Shown here: positions 8,015-17,359 of the stretch, piece by piece
Layout: each line of letters opens with the position of its first letter
How positions within the stretch are numbered: the first letter of the stretch is position 1
Assembly: GCF_018502385.1 (NCBI RefSeq)
Contig: NZ_CP075523.1
Span: 558,001-622,000, forward strand
Origin: Synechococcus sp. LA31
GTDB taxonomy: Bacteria > Cyanobacteriota > Cyanobacteriia > PCC-6307 > Cyanobiaceae
Length of the DNA stretch: 64,000 nucleotides
Reading direction: 5' to 3'
Translations under genes and position numbers: made by a program
The notes under the pieces: generated by a model
Seen by the model: the letters and a program-made list of their open reading frames with translations, nothing else
Database searches by the model: none
What the model was told of the DNA's origin: nothing

Positions 8015-9769
8015 ATGCAACGCCTCCACACCTGGCTCGACCAGGACGAACACCGCAGTCTGCTGCTCGCTCTGACTGCATTGGCTGGCCTCTGTGCTTT
8101 GGCCTACGGCCAAGAGCTCGGCTCCCTCGGCCTGATGGATAAGACCGAGGGGCTGTTCGTGGAGATCCCCCGCGAGATGCTCACCACGGGTGACTGGATC
8201 ACCCCGCGCTGGAACGGTGAGCTCTTCTTCGACTATCCCGTTTGGGGCTACTGGATGGTGGCCCTCAGCTTTCGGTTGTTCGGCGTGAGCGAATGGGCGG
8301 CACGGCTGCCGGTGGCCCTGGCTGCCACGGCCACGGTGTTTGCCCTCTTTGCCGTGCTGGTGTTGGTGGGATCCCCACAGGAACAGCCACACCAGCGCTT
8401 GGGCAGGGCCCTGCTCGGCTCAACCGTGTTGGCGCTCAGTCCCGGGTGGTTGGGTTGGGGCCGATTCTCGGTGACTGACATGTTTCTGGCCAGTGCCATC
8501 AGCCTGGCCCTCTTTGGCTTTGTGCTGGCCCACACCGCCACCGATCAGCGCCCCTGGCAGCGGCCCTTGGGCTACATCGCCCTGGCTGTGTTCTGTGGGA
8601 TCGCGGTGCTGGCCAAGGGCCCAGTGGGTCTGTTGCTGCCGGGCTTGGTGATGCTGGTGTTCTGGGCGCTCAACGGCACCTTCTTGCAGCAGCTGCGCAC
8701 CACCCCCTGGATTCCGCTGGTGCTGCTCTTTCTCGGTGTGGCAGCACCTTGGTACGCCATGGCGACAGCCGCCAATGGCAGTGAATTTCTCGGGCGTTTC
8801 CTGGGTTTTAGCAACGTGGAGCGCTTTACCTCGGTGATCTACGACCATCCGGGCCCACCCTGGTTCTATCTGCCTTGGGTGGCGATCTTGCTGCTGCCCT
8901 GGTCGTTGTTTTTGCCGGTGGCCTTTGCTCGACTTCGGGTCTGGCGATGGAAAACCTGGCGCCAGAGCTCCCCGGCCAACGACCTACCGCTGATCGCACT
9001 GCTCTGGCTGGTGGTGATGGTGGCCTTCTTCTCGGCGGCGGCCACCAAACTGCCCGGCTACATCCTGCCGGCCCTGCCTGGTGGCGCGCTGTTGGTGGCA
9101 CTGCTGTTTGCCCCTCTCGCTCCATCGCCTGCCCCATTGGCGTGGGGGATGCGCCTGAGCGGCTGGATCAATGCGTTGTTGCTGGCCTCGATGGCCCTGG
9201 CCGCCGTGTTGGCGCCGCGATGGATTGAGCAAGACCCTTCCTATCCCGCCTTCGCTGATGCACTGAAAGGCTCTGGTCTGCCCTGGTTGCTGGGGCTGCC
9301 GCTGCTTCTAGGCGCCATCGGCCTGGTGGTCGTGCTGCTCCGCGGTTCACGAGGCCTGCCCTGGCTCTGGCTACCCAACACAGGTTGGTTGGCGGCTGTG
9401 TTGGTTCTGGTTCTGCCGGTGCTTGTCCCCCTGGTGGATCGAGAGCGACAGCTGCCGATTCGTGCCCTCTCCAGGCTTGCCGCTGAGCAGGGGCGTGCCG
9501 ATGAACCGCTGTTGGTGGTGGGCTACAAGCGCTACAGCGTGGTGTTCTACAGCGGACGGCCCGTGTTGTTTGTGACCTCTGCGCGTAAGGCCATGCGGTC
9601 GCTGGATGAGGCGGCGCGACGTTCAGACAGTGTGTTGTTGTTCGGCAGCGATGCCGAGCTGCTGGAGTTCGGCATCGGTCCAGGCGATGGCACACCTGTG
9701 GGCCGCCGCGATGCTCATCGGTTGGTGCGGCTGCCTGTGCAGCAGCTTGAGCAGCTCGGCAAACCCTGA
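8015..9769 (+). CDS. GT39/ArnT-like integral membrane glycosyltransferase
   Basis: This 584-residue multi-pass protein fits the PMT/ArnT superfamily (GT-C fold), which transfers a sugar from a polyprenyl-phosphate carrier to a lipid or protein outside the cytoplasm. The first outer loop carries the acidic motif MDKTEGLFVEIPREMLTTGDW at about residues 41-61, holding the expected catalytic Asp/Glu, followed by FFDYPVWGYW where ArnT relatives have a KPPLxYW box. About 11-12 hydrophobic segments follow, then a soluble end. The neighbour upstream could supply the lipid-sugar donor. The acceptor cannot be told from sequence. Its stop overlaps the next start (TGATG). Confidence 0.85.
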   Translation: MQRLHTWLDQDEHRSLLLALTALAGLCALAYGQELGSLGLMDKTEGLFVEIPREMLTTGDWITPRWNGELFFDYPVWGYWMVALSFRLFGVSEWAARLPVALAATATVFALFAVLVLVGSPQEQPHQRLGRALLGSTVLALSPGWLGWGRFSVTDMFLASAISLALFGFVLAHTATDQRPWQRPLGYIALAVFCGIAVLAKGPVGLLLPGLVMLVFWALNGTFLQQLRTTPWIPLVLLFLGVAAPWYAMATAANGSEFLGRFLGFSNVERFTSVIYDHPGPPWFYLPWVAILLLPWSLFLPVAFARLRVWRWKTWRQSSPANDLPLIALLWLVVMVAFFSAAATKLPGYILPALPGGALLVALLFAPLAPSPAPLAWGMRLSGWINALLLASMALAAVLAPRWIEQDPSYPAFADALKGSGLPWLLGLPLLLGAIGLVVVLLRGSRGLPWLWLPNTGWLAAVLVLVLPVLVPLVDRERQLPIRALSRLAAEQGRADEPLLVVGYKRYSVVFYSGRPVLFVTSARKAMRSLDEAARRSDSVLLFGSDAELLEFGIGPGDGTPVGRRDAHRLVRLPVQQLEQLGKP

Positions 9770-10449
9770 TGGCCGCTCTGCTCCGGCTGCTGCGCGATTG
9801 GCTGAAGGCACTGGGCACCTGGCGACTGGGGTTTGCCCTGATGGCCAGCGGCCTGTTGGCCTGGGGTGGTCCGCTCCTCGCTGAGATCCGTCATCCTCGA
9901 TTCGATGAAGCCGTGCTGGAGGCGGTGCATCAGGCCATGCCGCCAGCGCTGGGGGAGTTGCTGCTGCGCGTCTATCAGATGAGTGGTGTTCACCTCACTG
10001 CGGTGCTGGTGCTGGCGGTGCTGATCTTCATGGCCCTGAAGCGCTTCTGGGCCGAATTGGTGTGTCTGATGGTGGCGACCGGTGGCATCTTGGTGATCGT
10101 GGACCGTTGGCTGAAGCCGCTCTTTGATCGGCGGCGCCCCAGCGGACGCCTGCTGGAGGACATCAGCGGCCGCAGTTTTCCGAGTGGTCATGCGGCCGGT
10201 TCGGTGGTGTTCTATTTCCTCACCTGTTGCCTTCTTTCGGCCCATTACCCCCAGCTGCGCAAACCGCTGTTCGTGCTCTCCAGTTGTTGGGTCGCCCTGG
10301 TGTGGCTAAGCACGCTCTATTGCCGCGCCCATTGGCTGTCTGACATCGCCGCTGGTGCTGCTGTGGGTTATGTGTGGCTCAGCTTCTGCCTGGCCGGCTT
10401 CACGGTTTGGGAGCAGCGCACCAACCGTTCTGCTCGTTTCCATGGCTGA
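9769..10449 (+). CDS. PAP2-family membrane phosphatase
   Basis: This 226-residue protein with about six membrane segments belongs to the type 2 phosphatidic acid phosphatase family, which removes phosphate from lipid phosphates such as polyprenyl pyrophosphate. Motif I is K116 to RRRP (KPLFDRRRPSG), motif II is FPSGH at 137-141, and motif III is STLYCRAHWLSD at 181-192. Motif III has Thr where the usual SR arginine sits, with R186 nearby, while the catalytic His and Asp are kept. Directly after two lipid-sugar transferases, recycling of the polyprenyl carrier is a reasonable inference. Start ATG overlaps the previous stop by one base. Confidence 0.85.
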   Translation: MAALLRLLRDWLKALGTWRLGFALMASGLLAWGGPLLAEIRHPRFDEAVLEAVHQAMPPALGELLLRVYQMSGVHLTAVLVLAVLIFMALKRFWAELVCLMVATGGILVIVDRWLKPLFDRRRPSGRLLEDISGRSFPSGHAAGSVVFYFLTCCLLSAHYPQLRKPLFVLSSCWVALVWLSTLYCRAHWLSDIAAGAAVGYVWLSFCLAGFTVWEQRTNRSARFHG

Positions 10450-10849
10450 TGCTTTGCGCTCGTTGAGCGATCTGCGCGGTTTGCGCACAGCGCCGGCTCT
10501 GAGCGCAGCCGATGCCGAGACCCTGCGCCAAGAGCTGCTGTCTCAGTTGCAGCGCTGCGAGTGGTTCACCGTGGGGGTGATGGCCGCTTCAGCGGAGGCC
10601 GCGGTGGCGGCGTTGCGCGGGCTGGAAACAGCTCTGGCCTGGGAGGCCTTGGAGTTCGATCCCTCCGGTGAAGCCCTCAGCAGCATCGATGGACCTGTGT
10701 TCCTCAAGGCCAACCAAAACACCGGGCGGTTTCTGGTGCGGCGTGAGACTGGTCTGGGGGAAGGTCTTCTGATCACAGGGCATAACCCTGTTGATCCTGA
10801 AGCGGAAGACACTTGGGGCCCCCTGCCCCTCGATTTGTTCACCGCCTGA
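10442..10849 (+). CDS. DUF1824 family protein
   Basis: A soluble 135-residue protein whose C-terminal half (VFLKANQNTGRFLVRRE, GEGLLITGHNP, TWGPLPLDLF) matches the DUF1824 family found in cyanobacteria. The role is unknown. It starts at ATG 10442, overlapping the end of the PAP2 gene by 8 bases, so translation is probably coupled. Nothing in its sequence links it to sugar chemistry. Confidence 0.75.
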   Translation: MADALRSLSDLRGLRTAPALSAADAETLRQELLSQLQRCEWFTVGVMAASAEAAVAALRGLETALAWEALEFDPSGEALSSIDGPVFLKANQNTGRFLVRRETGLGEGLLITGHNPVDPEAEDTWGPLPLDLFTA

Positions 10850-10957
10850 TCGCGACGACAGATCACGACTTGCCCCCTGCGATCCGGCCTGGGCACGCTG
10901 ATCCTTAGGCTTGGCGGCTCTGCTCCGGCGGCCATGGGCTGCCTCCTCCCGCTTCCG

Positions 10958-11911
10958 ATGGTCGCTTCCCAACTGCGCATTGCCTCCCGCCGCAGCCAGC
11001 TGGCCATGGTGCAAACCCATTGGGTGCGCGATGAGCTGGCCAAAGCCCACGCGGGCCTGGAGATCACGATCGAGGCGATGGCCACGCAGGGCGACAAGAT
11101 CCTGGATGTGGCCCTGGCCAAGATCGGGGATAAGGGTTTGTTCACCAAGGAGCTCGAGGCGCAGATGCTGGTGGACCGGGCGGATATCGCCGTTCACAGC
11201 CTCAAGGATCTGCCCACCAACTTGCCCGAGGGCCTGATGCTCGGCTGCATCACCGAGCGGGAAGATCCCGCGGATGCATTGGTGGTGCACGCAAAGCACA
11301 AGGACAAAACCCTGGCCACCCTGCCCGAGGGCTCGGTGGTGGGAACCAGCTCGCTGCGCCGGCTGGCTCAGCTCCGCCACCACTTCCCGCATCTCATGTT
11401 TAAGGATGTGCGGGGCAATGTGATCACCCGCCTGGAGAAGCTTGATTCCGGCGAGTTTGATTGTCTGATCCTGGCGGCAGCTGGCCTGGGTCGCCTTGGC
11501 CTTGGTGATCGTATTCACGAGCTGATCGATCCCTCGATCTCGCTCCACGCTGTTGGCCAGGGTGCTCTGGGCATTGAGTGCCGCGAGGGCGATGCAGCCG
11601 TGCTGGAGCAGATCAAGGTGCTTGAACACCTGCCCACCGCGCGCCGCTGCCTGGCGGAGCGCGCCTTCCTGCGGGAGCTGGAGGGGGGCTGCCAGGTGCC
11701 CATCGGTGTGAACACCCTGTTCGAGGGCAACGAACTGGTGCTCACCGGCATGGTGGCCAGCCTTGATGGCCAGCGTCTGATTCGCGATGAAGCTCGCGGT
11801 GATCAGAGCGATCCTGAAGCGATTGGCATCGCCCTGGCTCAAGCCTTGCGCGCTCAGGGTGCCGGCGAGATCCTGGAGGAGATCTTTGCCACCGTCCGGC
11901 CTGAGGCCTGA
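10958..11911 (+). CDS. hemC: Hydroxymethylbilane synthase (porphobilinogen deaminase)
   Basis: HemC joins four porphobilinogen molecules into hydroxymethylbilane, an early step towards heme, chlorophyll and bilins. The protein opens with [14 protein letters not shown], has the active-site stretch [13 protein letters not shown] and the substrate-binding [11 protein letters not shown], and carries the dipyrromethane-cofactor cysteine in [13 protein letters not shown] 10958 gives 317 residues and places the conserved LRIASR start correctly; an ATG at 10934 would add 8 residues. It follows a 108-base gap. The ClC channel gene begins inside or just after its 3' end. Confidence 0.95.
   Translation: MVASQLRIASRRSQLAMVQTHWVRDELAKAHAGLEITIEAMATQGDKILDVALAKIGDKGLFTKELEAQMLVDRADIAVHSLKDLPTNLPEGLMLGCITEREDPADALVVHAKHKDKTLATLPEGSVVGTSSLRRLAQLRHHFPHLMFKDVRGNVITRLEKLDSGEFDCLILAAAGLGRLGLGDRIHELIDPSISLHAVGQGALGIECREGDAAVLEQIKVLEHLPTARRCLAERAFLRELEGGCQVPIGVNTLFEGNELVLTGMVASLDGQRLIRDEARGDQSDPEAIGIALAQALRAQGAGEILEEIFATVRPEA
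11875..11880 (+). promoter_or_regulatory. Strong ribosome binding site (GGAGGA) inside hemC for the ClC gene
   Basis: GGAGGA lies 5 bases before an in-frame TTG at 11886. This is the best translation start signal for the downstream channel gene, which has no ATG between the hemC stop and its first membrane helix. Confidence 0.5.
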
Positions 11912-13874
11912 TTCAGCAACAGCGAGCGCCTCTGTTGAGACACGCGCACTGCCCTTTCAATGGAGCCTGCTGGCCTGGGCTGGGCTGGTTGGCGGTCTGA
12001 CTGGTTTGGCAGTGGTGGGGTTCCACTTCCTGTTGGGCTTCATCAACAACTTTCTCTACGGTCCGGTGGTGGAAGGGCTGATCAGCCTGTTCAGTGCCAC
12101 TCCTCCCGAACCGCTTCCCCTCCCCGAGGCGGTACAGGCCACGGGCACTCCACTGGGCGCTTTGCTGCAGATCGGTTTGGGTGGCTTGGCCTTCATGCCG
12201 CCACCACCGCCTCCTCCCGATCCCATTCCCCTGCCTGGTGATCCTCTGCCTTTGTGGCTTTCGGCCTGGCCGGTGGTGCTGGTGCCTTTGCTTGGAGGCT
12301 TGGCCGTTGGAGCCTTGCGCCAGTGGAGCCGTGATCTGGGCCCCAGCCTTCCCAGTCTGATGGCGATGGCCGACGGCAGCGTGCAAGCGGCCCCCAAACT
12401 TCCTTTTGTGCGCCTGCTCGCAGCGTCCCTCAGCCTCGGCAGTGGCGCATCACTCGGCCCCGAAGGCCCAAGCGTGGAGAGTGGCGGCAATATCGGCCTG
12501 TGGGTCGCCGGTCGAGGTGGCCTCTCTCCCGATTCCCAGAAAGCCCTCGTGGCGGCGGGGGTGGCGGCGGGTCTGGCGGCTGGTTTCAAAGCGCCCATTG
12601 CCGGCCTGTTCTTTGCCTTTGAAGGCAGCTACAGCACGATCCCGGGGCGTCCGAGCGTGCGGGCCGTGCTGGTGGCCGCCGTGGCGTCCTCGCTGGTGAC
12701 ACAGCTTTCCCTCGGGGATGAGCCGATTTTTCGGCTGCCGGCCTACGAGGTACGTTCCCCCCTTGAGCTGCCGCTCTATCTCGGCCTGGGCTTGGTGGCC
12801 AGTGGCATGTCGCTGGCGCTGCTCAATCTGCTGGCTGCAGGCCGCAGCGAGCGGGTGCAGCGTCAGTTGCAGCGCCTGCCGGCCTGCGTAGTCACTGGGC
12901 TGGGCGGCCTGGCCGTTGGCTTAATGGCCCTGGGTTTCCCCCAGGTGTTGGGGGTGGGCTACGACACCATCGGTGCCCTACTGGGCCGCGAGGGCGGCAT
13001 CGCCCTGCTGAGTCTGCTGGGTCTGTTGGTCGTAAAGCTGCTCGCCACAGGGCTCAGCAGTGCAACGGGCTTCGTGGGGGGCGGCTTTGCACCCTCGCTC
13101 TTCTTAGGTGCTGTGCTCGGCAATGTGTATGGCCAGCTCCTCGGCGAGAGCGGCCTGCAACTGCCCGTGGCCGAACCGCCTGCCTACGCCATGGTGGGAA
13201 TGGCTGCGGTATTGGCCGGCAGCGCCCGGGCGCCGCTCACAGCCCTGTTGTTGCTGTTTGAGCTCACCCACGACATCCGTATCGTGCTGCCCCTGATGGC
13301 CGCTGCTGGCTTAAGCGCTCTGTTGGTGGAGCGCTGGACGGGGATGGCTGATCCCGGACTGCTCGGCCCAGATCGGCCGGAGGAACAACGCAGGGCTCGC
13401 CTGGCTTCCATTGGCGTGATCAAGGCTCTAGAGCCGGAATCACCGCTGGTGCTCTCCGGGGCCACGTCCGCTGCTGCAGCGTTGGAGCAGCTGCTCGATG
13501 CCCATGGCCATTGTTTGGTGGTGGAAGACGACGGCTGGGTGCTGGCGCTGGTCACGCTGGAGGATTTGCAGCGTCCGATTTCAGCGGGCCTGGGCCAACA
13601 AGCCCTGCGTGATTGCCGCCGCTCAGATCTGCTGTGGCTGTCTGCAGGGGCCAACCTGTGCCAGCTCGAGGATCAGCTTCAACCCAATGGCCTGCGGCAA
13701 GTGCCGGTCTTTCAACTTGATGATCAGGCCCTGCCCCAACTGCCAGCCGGCGTTCCGAGCACGGGCCTTCCCCTAACGGCGCTCCAGGGGCTGGCCAGCC
13801 GCGATGGCATGGCCCGCGCCCTGGCGCGCTCCAGCGCTCAGTTCACCAGCTTGGGGGCGATGACCTCCATGTAG
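11886..13874 (+). CDS. ClC-family chloride channel/transporter with C-terminal CBS-like region
   Basis: The protein (662 residues from TTG 11886) has the ClC core of about ten or more membrane helices. Selectivity motifs are present: [17 protein letters not shown], with the gating glutamate near residue 193, and [15 protein letters not shown]. ClC proteins move chloride or exchange it for protons. The last 150 residues resemble a degenerate CBS pair ([18 protein letters not shown]), which in this family binds nucleotides. A proline-rich loop [19 protein letters not shown] lies near 105-123, between helices. An upstream in-frame ATG at 11787 is possible but would overlap hemC by 125 bases. The 3' end overlaps the convergent ppa gene by 37 bases. 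Confidence 0.88.
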   Translation: MPPSGLRPDSATASASVETRALPFQWSLLAWAGLVGGLTGLAVVGFHFLLGFINNFLYGPVVEGLISLFSATPPEPLPLPEAVQATGTPLGALLQIGLGGLAFMPPPPPPPDPIPLPGDPLPLWLSAWPVVLVPLLGGLAVGALRQWSRDLGPSLPSLMAMADGSVQAAPKLPFVRLLAASLSLGSGASLGPEGPSVESGGNIGLWVAGRGGLSPDSQKALVAAGVAAGLAAGFKAPIAGLFFAFEGSYSTIPGRPSVRAVLVAAVASSLVTQLSLGDEPIFRLPAYEVRSPLELPLYLGLGLVASGMSLALLNLLAAGRSERVQRQLQRLPACVVTGLGGLAVGLMALGFPQVLGVGYDTIGALLGREGGIALLSLLGLLVVKLLATGLSSATGFVGGGFAPSLFLGAVLGNVYGQLLGESGLQLPVAEPPAYAMVGMAAVLAGSARAPLTALLLLFELTHDIRIVLPLMAAAGLSALLVERWTGMADPGLLGPDRPEEQRRARLASIGVIKALEPESPLVLSGATSAAAALEQLLDAHGHCLVVEDDGWVLALVTLEDLQRPISAGLGQQALRDCRRSDLLWLSAGANLCQLEDQLQPNGLRQVPVFQLDDQALPQLPAGVPSTGLPLTALQGLASRDGMARALARSSAQFTSLGAMTSM

Positions 13875-14425
13875 CGGGCCTCGCACTCCTTAATGATCTT
13901 CACGGCTTCGGCTGAATCGAAGAAGCCGTTTACGCGGCAGGTGCCAGGCTTCTTCAGATCCTTGTAGTGCTCCCAGTAGTACTGGGTTTCCTTGAGCCAG
14001 TGGTCGCCCAGCTGGGTGTAGCTAGTGATGTGATCCATCCGCTTGTCGTCGGCGAGCACGGCGATCACCTTGTCGTCAACTTCACCGCCGTCGTCGAACT
14101 TCATGATGCCGATGATGCGGGCTTCTACCAGGGAGCCGGGCACCAGGGGCTCGGTCACACTCACGATCTCGATGTCGAGCGGATCGCCATCCTCATCCCA
14201 GGTGCGGGGGATGCAGCCGTAGGCGAAGGGGTAGGCCAGCGAGGAGTAGCCCACGCGATCGAGCTTGAGGTGACCGGTTTCGGTGATCAACTCGTACTTA
14301 TTGATCGTGTTGCTGTTGAGCTCCACGATCGTGTTGAGGCGCAGCTCGGCTTCATCGGCGAAGGCCGGCAGCACGTGCAGCAGGTTGAGCATCGTGCGGC
14401 TCGGGGCGTGGTCGATGTTCGCCAT
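13838..14425 (-). CDS. ppa: Inorganic pyrophosphatase
   Basis: This soluble family I pyrophosphatase hydrolyses PPi to two phosphates and so pulls biosynthetic reactions forward. The 195-residue protein, read from ATG 14425 (MANIDHAPS), contains the metal-binding signature DEDGDPLDIEIV and the conserved GYSSLAYPFAYGCIPRTW and KDLKKPGTCRVNGFF segments. An in-frame ATG at 14467 would add 14 residues but overlaps the preceding peptidase stop region. Its last 37 bases are shared with the 3' end of the convergent ClC gene. Confidence 0.95.
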   Translation of the reverse strand: MANIDHAPSRTMLNLLHVLPAFADEAELRLNTIVELNSNTINKYELITETGHLKLDRVGYSSLAYPFAYGCIPRTWDEDGDPLDIEIVSVTEPLVPGSLVEARIIGIMKFDDGGEVDDKVIAVLADDKRMDHITSYTQLGDHWLKETQYYWEHYKDLKKPGTCRVNGFFDSAEAVKIIKECEARYMEVIAPKLVN

Positions 14426-14467
14426 CAGGGCAGCGGCAAGGGGAGGGCGGCATCCTACGGATGGCAC

Positions 14468-16000
14468 TCAGCCCTCCAGCCGCTCCAGCTTCTGGCGCAG
14501 GTAACGACCAAAGGGCTCGGGGCTCAAGGGCTGGCCGCTCACGTGCTCCACCAGCTCAGCCGCGTTCACGCTGCGGCCCAACGGATAGACCCGCGTTTGA
14601 AGCCATTGGCCGAGCTCTGCATCGCGCCCGGCTTCTAGAAGCGATTCGATCGTCCCGAGTTCTTGCTCAAGCGTGTCACTCAGCTGGGCGCTGATTAGAT
14701 GGCCCAGGGCATAGGAGGGGAAGTAACCAAACAGACCTTCGCTCCAGTGCACGTCTTGCAGGCAACCCTGTGCGTCGTTCGCGGGTTTCACGCCAAGCAG
14801 CTCCTGCATGCCGCGATTCCAGGCCTCAGGAAGCTCTGCCACCGGCATGCCCCCCTCCACCAGCGCCAGCTCGAGCTCGTAGCGCAGCAGCACGTGGAGG
14901 CCGTAGCTCACCTCATCGGCCTCCACCCGCGTGAGGCCGGCGCGGATTGGATTGAGATCACGCCAGAACGCCTGTGGGCTGCCCCACACATCGCGGCCCA
15001 GCGCTGCTGTGAAGCGCGGGTGCCAGCGCCGCGCCAGGGCCTGGCTGCGGCCGAGGCGATTTTCATAGAACAGGCTCTGGCTTTCATGCACGGCCATGGA
15101 GGTGGCTTCCCCGAGGGGCCAGGGGAACCAGTGCTCGCCGCTGCGGGGCAGACCCTGTTCATACAGGCTGTGGCCCCACTCATGGGCCGTCGCCAGAAAA
15201 GCGGAAAACGGCTGCCCCTCCACCACGCGGGTGGTGATGCGGAAGTCGTCGGGGCCGAGGGTGCATGAGAAGGGATGGGGAGAGAGAGCCCGCTGGCAGC
15301 GCTCTTGGTTGTAGCCCCAGTTCAGGAGCAAGTCGGTGCAGAGGGATTCCTGCTGGGCCTCGCTCAGGTCCCAGGCTTCGCTGCTGCCTGAGGGCAAGCT
15401 GCGGGCCCGCTCCAGCAGCGGCGGAAGCAGCTCCCGCAGAGGCAACAGCAGTGCCGTCAGCTGCTGTTTGCTGATGTCGGGCTCAAACGGTTGGGCCAGA
15501 ATTTCCCAGGCACTGCGTGCGCGGCCATCGGCTTGGATTTCCACTGGTGCCAGCTGCTGGGCTTGTTCGAGCCGCAGCTCAATTAACCGCTGCAGCGATG
15601 GGGCAAATAGGCCGAAGTCGTTGCGTTGCTTGGCCTCTTGCCATCGGCTGTAGCCCTCCGCCTGAGCCTGGGCGATCGCTCCGACCAAGGCTGGCTCGAG
15701 TCGGCTCTGCCGCGCCAGCTCCCGTTTCAGTAGATGGAGGTTGTGGCGTTGTTCGGCGGGAGCCTGCGCCGGTAGTGCATGTTCCGCTGCAGCGAGGAGG
15801 TCTTGGTAGGCCGGATTTGTTTGCCGCTCATGCAGTTGCTGCGCCAGCAACGCCAGCTGTTCTCCGCGCCAGCCGGCGGCTGCCGATGGCATCGCTGTGT
15901 TTTGGTCGAAGTAGAGCGTGCTGTGAATCCCGCCGAGCAGCTGTGTGGTGTGCAGATGGGCGCGCAGTTGATCCCAGGCGGTGCAGAACGTGTCGCTCAT
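14468..16000 (-). CDS. M32 metallocarboxypeptidase (carboxypeptidase Taq family)
   Basis: A 510-residue cytoplasmic zinc carboxypeptidase that trims C-terminal residues from peptides. The zinc motif HEWGH is at 273-277, and the third-ligand segment HESQS, typical of M32 enzymes, is at 305-309. Length fits the family (about 500). The start at ATG 16000 overlaps the stop of the upstream OsmC gene (TGATG), so the two are likely co-translated. A 42-base gap separates it from ppa, which reads in the same direction. Confidence 0.92.
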   Translation of the reverse strand: MSDTFCTAWDQLRAHLHTTQLLGGIHSTLYFDQNTAMPSAAAGWRGEQLALLAQQLHERQTNPAYQDLLAAAEHALPAQAPAEQRHNLHLLKRELARQSRLEPALVGAIAQAQAEGYSRWQEAKQRNDFGLFAPSLQRLIELRLEQAQQLAPVEIQADGRARSAWEILAQPFEPDISKQQLTALLLPLRELLPPLLERARSLPSGSSEAWDLSEAQQESLCTDLLLNWGYNQERCQRALSPHPFSCTLGPDDFRITTRVVEGQPFSAFLATAHEWGHSLYEQGLPRSGEHWFPWPLGEATSMAVHESQSLFYENRLGRSQALARRWHPRFTAALGRDVWGSPQAFWRDLNPIRAGLTRVEADEVSYGLHVLLRYELELALVEGGMPVAELPEAWNRGMQELLGVKPANDAQGCLQDVHWSEGLFGYFPSYALGHLISAQLSDTLEQELGTIESLLEAGRDAELGQWLQTRVYPLGRSVNAAELVEHVSGQPLSPEPFGRYLRQKLERLEG

Positions 16001-16401
16001 CAGTTCCAAACCATCTCCATCGCCACGGCCCCCTCGAGGCTGCGCTTCACCGGGCACTGTTCCCCGGCGCGCTGCAGCACTGTGCGCTGTTGATCGCTCA
16101 GGTGAGCTGGCAGCTTCACCCACACCGTGAGCTTGGCGATCCGCCGAGGGGCTTCGCTTGTCATCGTTTTGTCAACACGGGCCTCGCAACCCTTGAGATC
16201 CCAGCCGTGCCGCTCGGCAACGATCCCCATGATCGTCAGGATGCAGGTGCCCAGCGCCGTGGCCACGAGATCAGTCGGCGAGAAGCGTTCACCTTGGCCC
16301 TGGTTATCGGTTGGAGCGTCGGTTTCCAGTTGCGTGCCGGAGGGGCCGTGGCTGGCTGTACAGCGCAACTGGCCCTGGTAACAGCTGTGGATGACGGTCA
16401 T
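16000..16401 (-). CDS. OsmC/Ohr-type peroxidase family protein
   Basis: This 133-residue protein has the OsmC fold signatures, including a cysteine in ALGTCILTIMGI and a second in EQCPVKRSL. The two are positioned like the redox pair that reduces organic hydroperoxides in this family. The start at ATG 16401 gives the family length; an upstream ATG at 16539 gives an unlikely Pro/Gly-rich extension. It is translationally linked to the M32 peptidase. Whether it truly acts on peroxides cannot be settled from sequence. Confidence 0.88.
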   Translation of the reverse strand: MTVIHSCYQGQLRCTASHGPSGTQLETDAPTDNQGQGERFSPTDLVATALGTCILTIMGIVAERHGWDLKGCEARVDKTMTSEAPRRIAKLTVWVKLPAHLSDQQRTVLQRAGEQCPVKRSLEGAVAMEMVWN

Positions 16402-16526
16402 CGCCGGGGCTGCAGGTGGAGGCAGCTTGGCAGTTCCGGCCCGCTTCGCTTGAGTGAGCGGCAGGTGAAACGTTTGGTGTGACCCTGTTTTTTGTGATTG
16501 CCGCACCCCATCCGGGCGCGCCGGTG

Positions 16527-16916
16527 ATGGGCCTGGCAAAAGCGATCCAACTGTCGGTGGCGCCGGTGTTTCTGCTAACGGCGATTGCTGGTCTGTTGGG
16601 TGTGATCAGCAATCGTTTAGCCCGGGTCTTGGATCGATCCAGGGATCCCCGTGGGCCCAGTTCGGACAGTCAGGAACTGATGCTGTTGCGCAAGCGTATG
16701 GGCCTGCTGTCACGAGCGATTGAATGCGTCAGTGTCACCGGCGTGCTGGTCTCGATGGTGGTCGCTGTGACGTTCATCAGCGCCATTGCTGTGCTCGATC
16801 TGGCCGCGATCGTGGTGCCGCTATTTGTCTTGGCCATGCTCACGCTGATGGCAGGCTTGTTGCTGCTGCTGCTCGACACCCGCGTGGCATCACAGATGTT
16901 GCGTCGGCTGTTCTGA
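16527..16916 (+). CDS. DUF2721 family membrane protein
   Basis: A 129-residue protein with the conserved N-terminal pattern AIQLSVAPVFLLTAIAGLL followed by NRLARVLDRSR, then two further hydrophobic segments. This matches DUF2721, a family of small membrane proteins without known function. ATG 16527 was chosen; a GTG at 16479 would add 16 residues. The last 27 bases overlap the convergent DCC gene. Confidence 0.78.
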   Translation: MGLAKAIQLSVAPVFLLTAIAGLLGVISNRLARVLDRSRDPRGPSSDSQELMLLRKRMGLLSRAIECVSVTGVLVSMVVAVTFISAIAVLDLAAIVVPLFVLAMLTLMAGLLLLLLDTRVASQMLRRLF

Positions 16917-17324
16917 ACGGCAGCTGCAGAGTTGATCGAGGTTGGGCCGGCGGGTCAGAGGCAGGCGCCAGCGAGCCCAAAGTCCGTAGAGAAGATCGGC
17001 AACCTGCCGCAGCACAGGCCAACCGCTGGGTGCATACAGCCAACCCAAGCCGATCAAGGTATAAGCCGCTCTGAACACCTCCACATCACGCAGCACGTTG
17101 CCATCCGCCTGAATCGCATGAATGCGTCCCATGGCCTCTCGGTAGCTGATGTCGCCATGGCATCGGGGGTCGTAACTTTCGGCGTCGATATCCACGAATG
17201 CCAGAGCCGGACTGTTCGGGTGAAGGCGTTGATCCCGCTGCCGCAGGAAGGTCACTTCGCGCACACAAAGCGGGCATCCCCCGTCGTAGAGGAGCGTGAG
17301 CGCAGGCGGCTGGGGATTGTTCAT
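16890..17324 (-). CDS. DCC family thiol-disulfide oxidoreductase-like protein (DUF393)
   Basis: The 144-residue protein opens with LLYDGGCPLCVREVTFLR, the CxxC-containing motif that defines the DCC family (DxxCxxC), a predicted thioredoxin-like fold. FVDIDAE and a C-terminal segment with Trp/Tyr and basic residues follow. Its substrate is unknown. ATG 17324 and ATG 17333 are both plausible. Its 3' end overlaps the DUF2721 gene by 27 bases, tail to tail. Confidence 0.85.
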   Translation of the reverse strand: MNNPQPPALTLLYDGGCPLCVREVTFLRQRDQRLHPNSPALAFVDIDAESYDPRCHGDISYREAMGRIHAIQADGNVLRDVEVFRAAYTLIGLGWLYAPSGWPVLRQVADLLYGLWARWRLPLTRRPNLDQLCSCRSEQPTQHL

Positions 17325-17359
17325 GGCTGGCATCAGTCCAGCCTAGAGACGGCACAACA

